Positions 23,661 through 35,662 of a stretch of 64,000 nucleotides of DNA are shown here, piece after piece. The notes beneath the pieces are model-generated. The model had not been told where the DNA came from. It searched no databases and saw only the letters and a list, made by a program, of their open reading frames with translations. The translations under genes and the position numbers were made by a program. The stretch comes from Cornus controversa. Lineage: Eukaryota > Streptophyta > Magnoliopsida > Cornales > Cornaceae. Positions within the stretch are counted from its first letter, which is position 1. Each line of letters begins with the position of its first letter. The stretch lies in assembly GCA_026545225.1 (NCBI GenBank), contig CM048853.1:48781755-48845754 (forward strand), written 5' to 3'.

Positions 23661-26600
23661 TTAGCGTAATCCAAAAATCTCTTCGGGAGGATCATAAACA
23701 TGTTGATCAGGAAAGATCTCCTCAAAATCTTGCTTGACCCTGTTTCTCAGGAGGGGATGAGGCAGAAGTCCCTTCAATAAAATTCTAAATGGCAACACCT
23801 CTGGTGGATCTGGTGATTTCTTCATGTCCTCGTAGATGTTCATCGCATCTGCAGGAGACCCATACCTCAAGAAGCCCCGAATAACTTCTGTATATGTTTG
23901 ATAATCAGGGAACAAATCTTCCTTTCTCATACTTTCCCATAACTGCATTGCGTCATCCATCTTTTTACTTTTAGCTAACGCAATAATCAAGTCCTTGTAC
24001 AGAAAGACGTCAGGCACATACCAATCTTGCTTTTGAATCACCCTGAACATCTGGAAATTTAATGGGTTGGTTGTATGTGCAACGCACATTATCAGTCATA
24101 ATAAATCCAAGAACTAAGCAGAATAATAAAGGATTCGATAGAAACTATCTAAAAATTTAAGAATGTTACTACAACGAAATGGGTCCTTATAAAATGTAAA
24201 TTTTATACAGGATACCTATAGTGAGACAACAAATAGGTTTGTACCACGTGTGGAGAGACTAGTGATTTTTCTATAAAAGTAAGATTACTATAAGGATCAG
24301 TGCTAAGCTCGTATTTATTTAGAATAATTTTAAATGAAAAAACAAAGAACATACAATGAGATGTTCCATGGTGCATGTTATTTGTCGATTACATAGTACT
24401 ATTGGATACTTCTAAAACAACCCTAGCAATAAAATTAGAAACATAGAGAAATGCATTAGAAGCTAGAAGCAAAAGGCTTAAAAATTAGTAAAACTAAAAC
24501 AATATATATGGAATGTTAATCTAATAAAGTATCAGAAAATTGTAAAGTTAATAAAGTATCAGAATATGACAATAGAACTATAACAATTAAAAACTACTCA
24601 AAAAACCATTTCCAATAGTTAGGATCGTTAATTTAAAAAGGATGAAAAGATTGATGACGATGTAATTAGGAGGCTTGGAGTAGGTTGAACAAAATGGAAA
24701 CATGCTAGTGGCAGTAGGATAAACAAAATGGAAACATGCTAGTGGCATTCCATGCGATAAACGAATATCAAATAAGTTAAAAGAAAAATTTTATAAGACA
24801 CATATTAGGTTAGCTATCTTATATGCAGCAGAGCAGAATGTTAACAACACATTCATGTAGCTAAAATAAAGGTGTTGAGATGGATGATAGGATTGACTAG
24901 AAGAGATAGGGTCAATAATCAAAGTGTACGGGACAAATTAGGAGTGACTCATATTACTAATAAAAATAAGAGAAAGGAGGTTGTATGTAGATTAATTTAC
25001 ATAGAAGGTAAGAGACAAAGAGGCAGGCAAAACTAGCAGAGAAGGAAATAATTAGAAATGAGTTTAAAATTTTAAATATAATAGAAGACGTAACTTGTAA
25101 TGGAAAAAAAAAAAAGAATGCATATGGCCTACCTCATTAATGTTGATGACTAAAATGAAATCAATCCCCATAAACATTTCGGATTCTAACATGTATTCAA
25201 TGACATAAACGTACACCCACAAAAACATTTAACATAAAAGCAACTAAAATAAACTCGACACTGTAACTAACATTGCAAATGAATAATAACTGGCATAGTG
25301 GAAAAACCCAAATATCCTTTCTTTCACCTTATTTTTTTGGCACTTAGTGGGAAGCCTTAATATCTAATACTTCTTACCCACCCAAATTTAAAAGAAATAT
25401 AACTAATTTAAGCTAAGAAAATAAGCCAGATATAAACAACATGTCCCTACCAATCAAAGGATCCAACTTAACCACCAAAAACTAATGTGCATGTTGTTTT
25501 ACACCTTTCAATGCCAACAAATTCCTGTGTGGTGGATCCTAAATTACAGAAAAGGCCAGGTCATGTTCAGTACAACAAGACAAACAGTTTTACTTAATCT
25601 TACATCTCATTTTTTTCCAATCTCATTTTAGAATTTAGCTAGATGTTTTCAACAAAATAACCAGACGTACCACCTTCCTGAAGAGTGATCTGTGTCCTCT
25701 CTTATGACAATACCATTAGTTCCACTTACCAGTTTTTCTTACTACTGGCCCTATTTCTCAGGAGGGGATGAGGCAATCCCTGCATGAACCAAATTGATTT
25801 TCTGATATTGCTTCAAGTTTTTGTCATGTCCAATCACTCTTTTTAGGAGTTTCATAGCATGACCCATTAGTTTAAATACCGCAATCATTTTACAACTTTA
25901 AAATATTCCCTATTAAAATTTGCATCCAAATGCAAAACTTTCCACATAATGTTACAATATTTGCATGAAAACAATATGTGCCAATTCCTAATTTATTCCT
26001 ATCTAGTCAACATGGCTCTATTAAACAATTTGGGTGAAAACAATAGGGCTCCATTATACATGTCCTTTATCTAGTCAACACTTTTATTGTGACTCATTTT
26101 CTTTCTTTAACCCCACTATATCATACATCTAGAGGTCTTATAAAAAATCATACGAACATATTGCTTCTCCTCTCCTCTCTACATCTTTCCATGAGTCTCC
26201 TCACTGATTAAATAAATATCATATTGACCTCCCTACGTGAACCATATTAATCTTTTTGGTACTGCTTCATGTTTTTGTCATGTCCAATCACTCTCTTCTA
26301 AAATTTCATAGCATGACTCATTAATCCAAACACCACAACAAGATTACAACTTTAAATACCCCCATTCAAAATCATCTCAATTCAAAATTGTTATGCATAA
26401 AGTTACACTAATTGGGTGAAATAGTTCGTGCCCTTCCTAATTTATTAGTCTCACCAAATTCCATCTTCCATGGAGTTCACTTCTATCCTAACTAAAAATT
26501 TAAGGGATTCAGATCATAAGTCATTAACATTTGACACGTCAAACAATTCACAAAATTTGGATTAACAAACGACCAAAGAAAGTTAAAATTTGTCAACAGA

Positions 26601-27059
26601 TAAATCCCCAAATGATACGTACATGCGATTATGTGTGTGTGTGGGCATTACCTTGACAGCCAGAGTGACTTCCTCTTGACGCTCGAGCTCGTTGAGGACA
26701 GCAACCATGTCCATCTTCAAGAGCCTCAGGACGTGGGTCTTGATGAACTTCTCGAGTTTTTCTTCATCGTCTTTAAATCTTTTCAATCCCAAAATCACGA
26801 AGATAGCTTCTTTGCCTATCAGTTTCTTGCCCCTCCAAAGGGGTCCTCTTGGTCTCCCATCATGGTAATGACGGGGCTTGAGACTGCTCTTGAAGGGTTC
26901 GCTAGAACTGGGATTCAAAATTGGGGGTTTTGATACCAAATGCGAGAGTGGTGCTGAAGAAGACGACTCTTTGATGATGGTGGTTCTCAGTAGGTCTCGG
27001 AGGACCGTCGATGAAGCTAAAAAGGGTATTCTTGATTTTGAAAGGGCACCCATTGCCAT
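23661..27059 (-). CDS. THA8L: Short PPR protein, THA8-like (two exons)
   Basis: Exon 1 is 27059-26652 (136 codons, phase 0, donor AAG|GTAATG). Exon 2 is 24050-23661 (129 codons plus stop, acceptor TTCCAG|ATG), for 265 aa in total. After a Ser/Arg-rich leader of about 50 residues, likely an organelle transit peptide, come the family motifs PRGPLWRGKKLIGKEA, FVILGLKRFKDDEEKL and FIKTHVLRLLKMDM. A PPR array follows (DVFLYKDLIIALAKSK, then DYQTYTEVIRGFL), ending LPHPLLRN-VYDPPEEIFGLR. From memory this matches Arabidopsis At3g46870-type proteins, relatives of THA8, which helps splice chloroplast group II introns. RNA target and organelle are inferred. The start chosen is the first of two close ATGs (MAMG); an open frame continues upstream but reads as low-complexity UTR. 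The intron of 2.6 kb holds a LINE piece and an echo of exon 2. Confidence 0.9.
24870..25140 (+). mobile_element. L1-type LINE fragment in the PPR-gene intron
   Basis: This is the same LINE tail as at 3720-4110: VLRWMIGLTRRDRV, then a SVRDKLGVTHI segment, then GKRQRGRQ and a conserved RMHMAY end. It is broken in frame. It is antisense to the host gene. Confidence 0.65.
25150..26650 (-). other. Intron of the THA8-like gene, 5' part
   Basis: AT-rich. An internal diverged duplication is visible: TTTTTGTCATGTCCAATCACTCT recurs near 25815 and 26270, each followed by TTTCATAGCATGAC. At about 25750 a 26-bp piece repeats part of exon 2. Otherwise nothing was recognised. Confidence 0.5.
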
Positions 27060-27379
27060 GTAGGTTGAGAAAATGGAGAGAGAAACGGGGTGAAGTGGAG
27101 AGTGGGCTCTGATGAGTGATGGCCGCGAGGTAGCTCGGGAAGGGGATGTGGGCGGAGGGATTTGTATTGTATACTTTTTTAAGTTTTTTTTTTTTTTTGA
27201 AAGGTATTTGTATTGTATACCCTGTCTGTGTGTGTGAGAGAGAAAGAGAGAGAGTTTTTTTATATATTTTTTTAGTTTGGTATAATTATACTCCACTGAA
27301 ACTTTTTGAAAAATTTGCAATAACCTATCAAAGGAACGTCCATTTTTTAAGGTGAAATTACCTTTATACCCCTAATAAT

Positions 27380-27725
27380 TTAGTAATAAAAATGGATAAA
27401 AATATCTTATCATGTGAAATGACGACTCTATTCACACTTATTCTTACCTCCAAGTCTCCAACAACACATGCCCTTCTCTGTTTTTCTCTATCTCTCTCTC
27501 CACCCACTACCACCATATCTCTCCACTCACCGTCATTGCCATCATCTACCATCATCATCTCTCCTTTCTCTTCAATCATCGTCTATTTGTTATCTCTCTC
27601 TTCTCCGCCCACCATCACTGCCACCATCTACTTACATTATCCATTCTCTCTCTCCCTTCTCTCCACCTCATCCCACAATCACTTTGTGCTTGTGTGTGCT
27701 TCGGAGGCTAACAAGTTGATCTAAC
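27380..27725. repeat. Pyrimidine-rich CCACCATCATC low-complexity tract
   Basis: The sequence is a degenerate array of CTCTC, CCACCATC and CATCATC words. Open frames in all plus-strand phases come from this bias and encode only Ser/Thr/Pro-rich strings. I do not call a gene. Confidence 0.7.
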
Positions 27726-27729
27726 AACT

Positions 27730-28500
27730 TTTCTCCATACTTGAGTTGAGTTTACTCGACGATCAAAGGCAAACGGCAATGGGGTTGACTGAAGATGACA
27801 ATGAGTCATTTCAATTAGAAGAACAATTCGATTTCAAATCGATGAAGAAGAAAAGAAGTAGGCTTTGCCATGTTCAAACCGATTCATGTTTTTGGATTAG
27901 ATTCAAGATTCTACCTTTGTCATGTTTGAGGTTGTAATGTGTAACATATGGAATCACATCTTGTATTTATTTTGCTTTCTTGCAATGTTCATTTATGATT
28001 TTTGTACAAGGCGTTATCTTGCATTGTTTGTACTCTTTTGAGATTTTCAAATTTATTTTGTTTATGTTCCAATATAATTCTAAGATTCTGGTTTTCTATA
28101 AAATTATGATGTATTTCCTATAATTTGTTATTTCTTTGATTATAATTGTCCTGTAATTTAGGGTTTTTTATCCCAATTTTCTATTGATTACTAAAATTCT
28201 GGATAATAAGGTGTTGATATTAATCCATGTTCCTGTAGATTTGTTTGGTCTACTTTCCTATTTAGTAATCTAGAGAAACACATTTAAACTATTTTTTGGT
28301 TTTATAAAATTTGGATCAATAATAATGAATTGTTGAGTAGGTAAAAGTTCTTTCTATTTGTGATGAGAAGGTTTTCATATAATGGTTATTTGATAATGCT
28401 CGTTTGTTTTCTTAGGATTTCTTATAATATTTTCATTCACCCTTTGTTTATGGTGGTTGTGTTTGGCGAGAGAGAGGGAGAGAGAATGGTAATTTTGTCC
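27730..28500. other. Intergenic, AT-rich, upstream of the THA8-like gene
   Basis: A short plus-strand frame (27746-27937) has an acidic start and no homology that I recognise. The rest is T-rich and gene-free. Confidence 0.4.
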
Positions 28501-28509
28501 ATAAAGATA

Positions 28510-29355
28510 AGGCATTTTGGTAAATAATGATGGTCAACCTCTCCTGAGATTTGGTTGACTTTACTTCGGGTACCTCTGTCATTAATTAAACTATGTTAAA
28601 GTCTATTAGCATAAAAAAATCAAATTGTCAAAACTATCATCGGTGACGGACTAACTGTAATGCTGGTCTGGCATTGATGGAGATAATGCATATATAAAAT
28701 ATGTTAATTTCAGTCAAAAAGATTAAAAATTTAAGTTATTTTTGCATAAAAACATTATAACTTGAGAGTACTTTTGTAATTGTATATTAGATGTGATTTT
28801 GTTTAATGAATTGTTAGTTTGACAGAGTGCCAAAGTAATTTTGCAAAAACTTTAATTAAAGGGTAATTAATTCAAACTTCAGGGGAGGTCAAATTAATTT
28901 ACCTTAAATATTATGATAAATTATTCTGACCTTTTATGAGGTTTGGCTTAATTATTCTTAAATTAATTTTTTTGTAAAATACCCCTGTCAGATTAACAAC
29001 CCGTTAAACAAAATTACATATAATGTACAATTACAAAAGTACCCTCAAGTTTTAATATTTTTGGTACAAAAATAGCCTTAATTTATAATCACTTGACCGA
29101 GATTAACATGTTTTATATACATATTTTATCCATCAATGCCACACCAGCACTATCGTCACCTAGGGTAGTTTTGGCATTTTATTTTTATTTTGCTATTTGA
29201 TTTTAACGGAGCTAACCGTGTTAACTAACAATAGGTGTACCCGAAGTAAGTCAATCAAATTTCAAGAGAGATTAACTACTACATTTAAAAAATAATAATG
29301 CGAAGTTAATTAGGCAAAACCTCAAGGGATATCAGTATAATTTATCATAAATATT
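28510..29355. mobile_element. Two related MITE-like elements head to head, forming a foldback
   Basis: Element I (about 28510-28910) has inverted ends: GGTCAACCTCTCCTGAGATTTGG against complement GACCTCCCCTGAAGTTTG. Element II (about 28900-29355) has its own inverted ends around TATGATAAATTATTCTGACC. The interiors are homologous but in opposite orientation: GACGGACTAACTGTAATGCTGGTCTGGCATTGATGG at 28644 pairs with the complement of CCATCAATGCCACACCAGCACTATCGTC at 29131. Arms of about 350-380 bp could form a long hairpin. The ends and the family (possibly MULE-like) are inferred. Confidence 0.75.
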
Positions 29356-29942
29356 AAGTTACACCCCTCTCCTTTCTAACAGTTTAAACTTTTATAATAT
29401 GCGGTGTTCAACATGGTACCACAACTAAGGGTGCACAAATAACCGGTGGAATCGAAACCAGAACTGTAAGTAATCATAACTAAATCGAACTGAATTGTTC
29501 ACTACGATTTCAGTTCCAGTTCCAAATTTTAAGAATTGTTCACTACGGTTCCTTGGAACCAGAATAGTTAGAATATATAATATAGAAATAAAAAATAATA
29601 GCTTCCAAGTTCTAGTATTCTATATAAATATATAATATATAAATACTAATAACTTCTAAATTATAGTGTTATATTTATAAATAAAGTATAAAATATATAA
29701 TTTATAGACAAGTACTAATAGCTTATAAGTTCTAATGTTCTCTCTCTTTCTATATATATATATACTGGTGTATGTTCGTGCCTACGACACTATCAATGCG
29801 CCGGGAATCATGACCGTTATATGGTTAGATAGAGTAATTTTAAACTGCAGATATGCAAAGACATTTTGGATCAAGCTTAAATGTAATATAGATATATAAT
29901 ATAATATATATATAGATATATATATATATATATATAAATAAA

Positions 29943-30870
29943 GGGAGACGATATTCGCACTCCCATTTTCTACAATTGCACTTCACCTACCTTTTTCTTT
30001 TAAAGAAAATGACAAAAAAATCCCTAAACAAATTAATATACCATCCTTCATTTTATAATACCACAACTACCCTTTATACTATAAAGTTAAAACTCTTTTT
30101 TATCTTCTTTAGTCTCTTTATTACGAGTATGTTTTTTTGGGTCCTATCAAAAGTGATAAATTTTTTTTTAATTGTTTTTATTTTCTTTAGTACTTTTTTT
30201 TTTTTAATCTTGTCAAAAGAGATTACTTGTTCATAAATTTTTTTTTGTCTTCCTGTCAAAAGGATAATTTATTCAACAAAAATAACTTTTTTTTTCACTT
30301 CTTCCAATAGATATAATTTATTTAGTAGAGATAATTTTTATTTTTAACATATCAAAAAATATAATTTATTCAATAATGATATTTTTTTTTTAAAGTACTC
30401 TCAATGTAGATAGTTTACTCGATAAGAATAAATTTTTTTAGGTACTTTTTTTTTTGTCATGTCAAGGAGAATTTATTCAACAAGGATTACTATTTTTTGG
30501 GTATTTTTTAATTTTTAATTCCTGCCAAAAGAAATAATTTATTCAACAGAGATTTTTTTTTTTATCTCATGCCAAAAGATATAATTTCTTAAACACATAT
30601 ATATATATATATTGGTCTTGTCAAAAGAAATAATTTATTCAACATAAATAACTTTTTTTGGGTCTTGTAAAAAGAGAGAAATTTTTTTTTAGATTATTTT
30701 TTCCATGTATTATTTTTGGATCCGATCAAAAGAGACCAAAAACATTAAAGATAAGAGATAAAGAGGATATCTGAAAGGGCAAATTCACATGTGAAGTGAA
30801 TGTTAGAAGTGACATTTATCTTGAAATAGGAGTGCAAACGTAGAAAATGAGAGTACGAATATTACTTCCC
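29943..30870. mobile_element. TIR element (about 45-bp ends, 8-bp target duplication) with internal minisatellite
   Basis: The ends are inverted: GGGAGACGATATTCGCACTC against the complement GGGAAGTAATATTCGTACTC. Both continue through CATTTTCTAC. The flanks are identical 8-bp TAAATAAA (29935-29942 and 30871-30878). The family is uncertain (hAT by duplication length, MULE-like by end length). It sits inside hAT copy 2. Confidence 0.8.
30110..30720. repeat. Diverged minisatellite inside the TIR element
   Basis: About ten degenerate units of about 50-70 bp follow the pattern TGTCAAAAGA-ATAATTTATTCAACA-AGATTATTTTTTTT. It fills nearly all of the element's interior, which therefore has no room for a transposase. 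Confidence 0.7.
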
Positions 30871-31329
30871 TAAATAAATACTAATATCTTATAATCTATT
30901 GTTATAACTAGGGATGCACAAGTATAAGTGTGTTTCTTGTCAATGTTAAAAAAAAAAAGGGTGACAAAGAACCATTGGAACCGATACCGGAACCGTAAAG
31001 ATCAGGTATTGAACATAACTCAACGGTTCTGGTTCCACTAGAAATCGTAAGGAACCGAACCATGTGCACTCTTAATCACAACCTAAGGCAGCAACATGTA
31101 CTGGCTTCGAACCTCGTCGTCACCCTGCTTTGATAATTAAAAAAATTTCCTTTGAACTCGAACTCTCACCTTTATTTGACAATTAAAAAAAATTTATTTA
31201 TAGATATAGATAGATCATACTTTGGAGAGATGTTTGATAGAAATTGTTGGATGAATTTGATAGATAAGGATTAGGTGAGTGAACATGGATATGATTATGT
31301 GTGATTTTAACAATATATATGTACACACA

Positions 31330-31972
31330 AATTTCGTGTCCGAAAACCTAGGAACGAAATTGAGTAACAAACAGTCAATTTTATTAATTAAAAAAAAAGG
31401 GGTACAATTCTCTGTGGTCGATTCTTTTACAATAAAGAATCTTCCTTTGATTCAATCTCCTTAATGTTTGGTACAAGGGCTTCAAAAGCTTGTTCTTGAA
31501 CCGGTAGTAACGAGCTTTCTTCAAAACTTCAGGATTGAGGAAGGCTTGACTGAATTTTTGATCGAGGGCCGATAGAGCTTGATCTCAAACGGTGGATTAA
31601 AGGTCTTCGGAGAAGAATGACACTTGTGTGGCGTGTTTGATGCTCTTCATCTTCAGAACTTCGAAGGTTGAAGGTCTTTAAAGTAGAACAACACTTGTGT
31701 GACGTGCTTGATGTTTTTCGTCTTCAAAACTTCGAGTGTTGGTTGAGGCAGAGTTTCGGCAGAGCTTTTGTGTTCTCTTGAACTCTTTGTCTCTGTGTTT
31801 TTCTGTCCTTCTGTCCCCGTCTCTCGAATGTGTAGGGTGACCTTGTATTTATAGGCAAAAGGGGTAGAGGTTTAATTTGGAAACTCCCCATTAATTGTGC
31901 CAACTTCCATAAAAAGATATTTTGCCTCATTTTATATGAAAATAAATTAAATTTAAATTTGAATTATCACAC
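31330..31972 (-). mobile_element. Possible solo LTR of an LTR retrotransposon
   Basis: On the minus strand a TATAAATACAAGG promoter-like box (about 31835-31850) is followed by a transcribed-leader-like, GA-rich stretch. An internal duplicated unit follows (GAC-CTTGTGTG-CGTG-TTGATG, twice, near 31622 and 31690). No primer site or coding part is attached. This is a weak call resting on promoter-like layout and composition. Confidence 0.3.
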
Positions 31973-32044
31973 ATGTTTTTTAAAGGCCTGAACTTTTATG
32001 AATTTGACACGTGTCTGTTGCTGGGACCCACAATCGTAGACTTA

Positions 32045-32632
32045 TGGCCCGTTTGGTAACCGTTTATATTTAGTGTTTATTGTTTATAAAAACAAATTTT
32101 TAGAATAAACATGTTTGATAATTTTTGTTTTGTTTATAAATTGTATAAACGTTTTTAAAACAACACTGTTCATAAGCCTTCAAATCCTAAACACCAAAAT
32201 GATGTTTATTGTTTATGTTTATGAAAAAAAAAAACTTTTTTTTTTCTTTTTTATCTAAAATGGTGATTATATTATTTTAATTAAAAATTAAAACCAAAAG
32301 TGAGAAAATGAAAAGAAAAAAATTATAAAAGACTATTATTTGATACAACGATCAAAATATTAGAATTATCAAGTGAGGATAGAATTAAAGAGCATCAATT
32401 GCCTTAAGAAAAAAATATTGGATACAATATGAATAATTACTAATATACTTGATAATAAGAAATAGTTACTTAGGGGCACCCATACTAAAAAAAAAAAATT
32501 AGAATAAGTCAAACATTTTTTCGTTATCAAACAACACTCATATTTATGGATAAACAAAATCGTAACATAAACATTGTTTATATAAACACTTAAACAATAA
32601 ACACAAAACATAAACGGTTACCAAACGGGCCC
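32045..32632. mobile_element. MITE with GGCCCGTTTGGTAACCG terminal inverted repeats
   Basis: The left end TGGCCCGTTTGGTAACCG and the complement of the right end GGGCCCGTTTGGTAACCG are inverted. Similarity continues through TTTATATTTAGTGTTTATTG. The flanks are TTA on both sides (32042-32044, 32633-32635), which fits PIF/Harbinger (Tourist-like) insertion; a 3-bp match alone is weak. It is non-coding and AT-rich inside. Confidence 0.75.
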
Positions 32633-32639
32633 TTAAATT

Positions 32640-34050
32640 GATCAAAAGTGTTTGACTTATTGACCAATCAGACGGTGATTAATCCATCATAAAATTTATG
32701 TGTCTACAATATACATATATGACATTAGATGGGATTGAATTGAGAAACAAATTCTTGTTGATAGATTTTAAAAACATGGAATAAATTTTTATTAAATTGA
32801 GTTGAGAGATGGAGTGGATTTTATAATTTGCAACACGAAGGGAAAAAAATTGACAAAAAATAGAGGGCTTGTTTGGTTCAGTTTCTGAAAACACATAAAC
32901 ATAAAATTCTTTTGATTTGTTCTCTGAAAACATACATTTTTTTAAACTATTAAAAAATTTGTCAATCAAATAAATTTTTATATAGTTTTATAATTAATGT
33001 TTTCTAACCATATATATTTTCAAAAAACTTAACCGATCGAGAACTTTTTAGCGTAGGAATGAAGTAGGTTTGGAGTTATTGGATTGAGTTGAGATAGGTT
33101 TTCTAATAATGCAAGAACACAACATTTTTAATTTAAATTGTTGTCACTTGCGTGGTGAGAGAGTCAAGAGCATCTCTCTCTCTGAAGAATTGTTCTTGAC
33201 TATCCTGTCCAACTATGACAATTTAAATTGAAATGATTTATATTGCATAAACACTTATTTATGTGTAGATTGTGTATTTGTTATTGAAGGTTTAGGAAAA
33301 GTTTAACGTTTCATATTGTAGATTAGAAAACAATAGTTAGGCGGAATAGCTAGGATGCACAAGTTTAAGCCTAGCTATTATGTCAGAATAGCATAGTCTT
33401 TCTTTTTTTTTTTGTTACAATGAATAGTTTTAAAAAAATTGCATTACAATGAAACTTATATATATTTAACGTGATATTAGCAATTATATTTATAATTCCA
33501 TTTGTGTTAAGAAAGTAGAAATAATAGTAAAACCAATAGTTCTAATATAAAAACTAGCACAATCGACAGTCTATAACTACATGAGAAGTTATAACGATCT
33601 CAATGTAATTAAAAAATACAGGCATTTATGGGTTGATGTGAAAATTGTTATCGAATAAATTATAAGACAAATGTGAATATCATTTTGAGTTCGAATGGAT
33701 CTTTCAATTGGTCCTTCCCCTTTTATTTTATTTTATTTGCTTTCAATCAAACATACGCATATCATAATCTAATCACAATTTTATAACAAGAACAAGAAAT
33801 TTTTCATTCATTACATGGACGTGGTATAATCAATGTACTTTATCCGATCCGGTGACTTTGGATCTTAATTTTCAAGTTCATCGTCAAGATTTCGAGATTG
33901 GTAATAGAGAAAAAATATATATATAAAATTTAGATTTGCTCTCAAATGATCACCTGTTCGAATCTTCTCAGGACTACTGGAGGTTTCACTGATCGTTAAC
34001 TTCAAGGTTTCGTGGAATTAGTCGAGGTGCACGCAAGCTATTCCGGACAC
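32640..34050. other. Intergenic AT-rich stretch
   Basis: No gene or RNA was recognised on either strand. Confidence 0.5.
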
Positions 34051-34054
34051 CCAC

Positions 34055-34055
<1 letters not shown>

Positions 34056-34088
<33 letters not shown>

Positions 34089-34112
34089 AGAGAGAGAGAG
34101 AGAGAGAGAGAT
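34056..34112. repeat. Compound (TA)n-(GA)n microsatellite
   Basis: About 26 bp of TA repeats followed by about 25 bp of GA repeats. It is upstream of the VQ gene. Confidence 0.9.
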
Positions 34113-34358
34113 TTTTTAGTATGATTTGAACATGCATTATCGCAATTGTAAACTCAAATATTCCACTATACATCAACCAATGGTGTTCCTATGCATATGC
34201 ATATTATACTATATGAATGAAATGTTTGGTGAAGATTAAATCAGCCTTAGGTGGTTTGTACTGTATTAAGTAATTGGACAAACCCAAGTTGCTCCTCCTC
34301 CTCCAATAAGAAGCCCAATTTAATGAAATCCTTCTCGAAGCCGAGCTCAAAAGTTGAG

Positions 34359-34432
34359 TATGACGTAAGCATCAGACGCAATCTGATCCATTCGTCTAAC
34401 CATCCAAAGGCTTCTGCGATGTCACGTGGCAA
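34359..34432. promoter_or_regulatory. Candidate bZIP/G-box elements upstream of the VQ gene
   Basis: TGACGTAAG lies near 34361 and TCACGTGGC near 34424. The first has a TGACG core, bound by TGA-type bZIPs; the second is a G-box/ABRE core. A W-box-like TTGACT is near 34467 and a further CACGTG near 35274. They are 0.4-1.3 kb upstream of the VQ-gene start. Functional use is inference only. Confidence 0.35.
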
Positions 34433-34975
34433 AAGGGTGTTCACACCACCCGCTTCTAGATGACAAGTTGACTCTTGTGTGCCAAGCAAACCTTTTATCA
34501 TTTTATTTTATTTTTCATTGAATAGAGACTGGTTGTTGAAATATTTTATCTTGCAAACTGATGATATTACTATTTTTTTTTTTTTGGCAAGAAAATTATT
34601 ACGTTTATTTTTGACGAAGACTTGGAGTTTCCAGTTTTATAGCAACCATTTCGTACAAAAAAGAACATAAATAATTAAGTACATTTTTAATCTACACAAA
34701 CCATTTCAATCATGAATCTCACAAACACACAAATCAAGATCGATGGTCCATTTCATAATGTGCTTATCATATATACATATACATATATATATATAATGTG
34801 CTCATCATGTTGGCAACAGAGAATTGGTTTTTTTCTTTCTTTTGTGCGTGCCCTTGAATGACTTTCTAAGTTAATTGAATTCCAAACCCATGATCCACAT
34901 AGATACTGGTTTTAGATTATCAACCCTAGCAATTATTGGACCCAATCAACTTCAACATTGAATTAGGGTTTCTTA

Positions 34976-35011
<36 letters not shown>

Positions 35012-35012
35012 A
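34976..35012. repeat. Compound (GT)n-(TA)n microsatellite
   Basis: About 16 bp of GT followed by about 18 bp of TA repeats, about 0.65 kb upstream of the VQ-gene start. Confidence 0.85.
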
Positions 35013-35526
35013 GCCCCAGCTGTGTGTGTCAGTATGTGGCTTGGCTGCTAAGGTATTTTCATGTTAAGGTGTTTATTCTCACGCCTACCTAAGACTTCTT
35101 CATTATCAATTTATCACAGACGTACAATGATTGCTTGATCAAAACCAAAGTTAAATATATAAAAGAGAAATACTCTGGTACTGATCATCTGTAATACCCA
35201 ATAGTTTGAAGCCACGCATCAAATCCACAGCTTTAGCTTTTCTTAACTTTCAAAAAAGTCATCAAAGACTGCGCACGTGCATGATCAAACTCATGTCTTG
35301 ACATATGAATACAACTCGTGTGTGTAAACCTGGCCAAAAATATCACCAAGTAACCATGAGATTACGGGTCATTTAAGCACCTTTACAGAATCTTCTATCT
35401 CCGTAACTTCTTATAACCTTCCCATTCTCTATCACAGCCTCCATTTTCTTTATTTCCTCCCCCACTTATTCCATCTTATCTCCTTCCTAGAAACCCCCTT
35501 TACCTCAAAAATCTACATTTCCGTAC

Positions 35527-35536
35527 CTTATATAAA
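35527..35536 (+). promoter_or_regulatory. TATA box of the VQ gene
   Basis: TTATATAAAC lies about 130 bp before the start codon. The leader after it is CT/CA-rich and contains a TA microsatellite (35620-35639) immediately upstream of the ATG. Confidence 0.6.
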
Positions 35537-35662
35537 CCATTCACAACTTGTCTTCTTTTCTTCAAAATCCAATCCACACCAACAAATCATCAATACCCTT
35601 TTGAGTTTTTCTTGTTCTATATATATATATATATATATAGACACACATACATACACGAATTT

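Larger units (their letters stand above)
29426..31074. mobile_element. hAT-like non-autonomous element (GGTGCAC ends), copy 2, with nested insert
   Basis: The left end is TAAGGGTGCACA and the right end is the complement GTGCACTCTTA. The flanking 8 bp are ACCACAAC and ATCACAAC (7 of 8 match), as expected for hAT. The outer parts carry GGTTCCGGTTCC-like words. The element was split by the one at 29943-30870. A second internal GGGATGCACAAG end at about 30910 shows it was already composite, as in copy 3. Confidence 0.8.

Noticed and set aside
26583-27320. Long N-terminal extension of the THA8-like frame (about 87 codons before MAMG)
   Set aside because: The extension is low-complexity (Lys-rich, His/Thr from microsatellites). 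Family proteins start near the chosen ATG.
27392-27724. Overlapping plus-strand frames rich in Ser, Thr and Pro
   Set aside because: They are products of the CCACCATC/CTCTC low-complexity tract. No conserved sequence.
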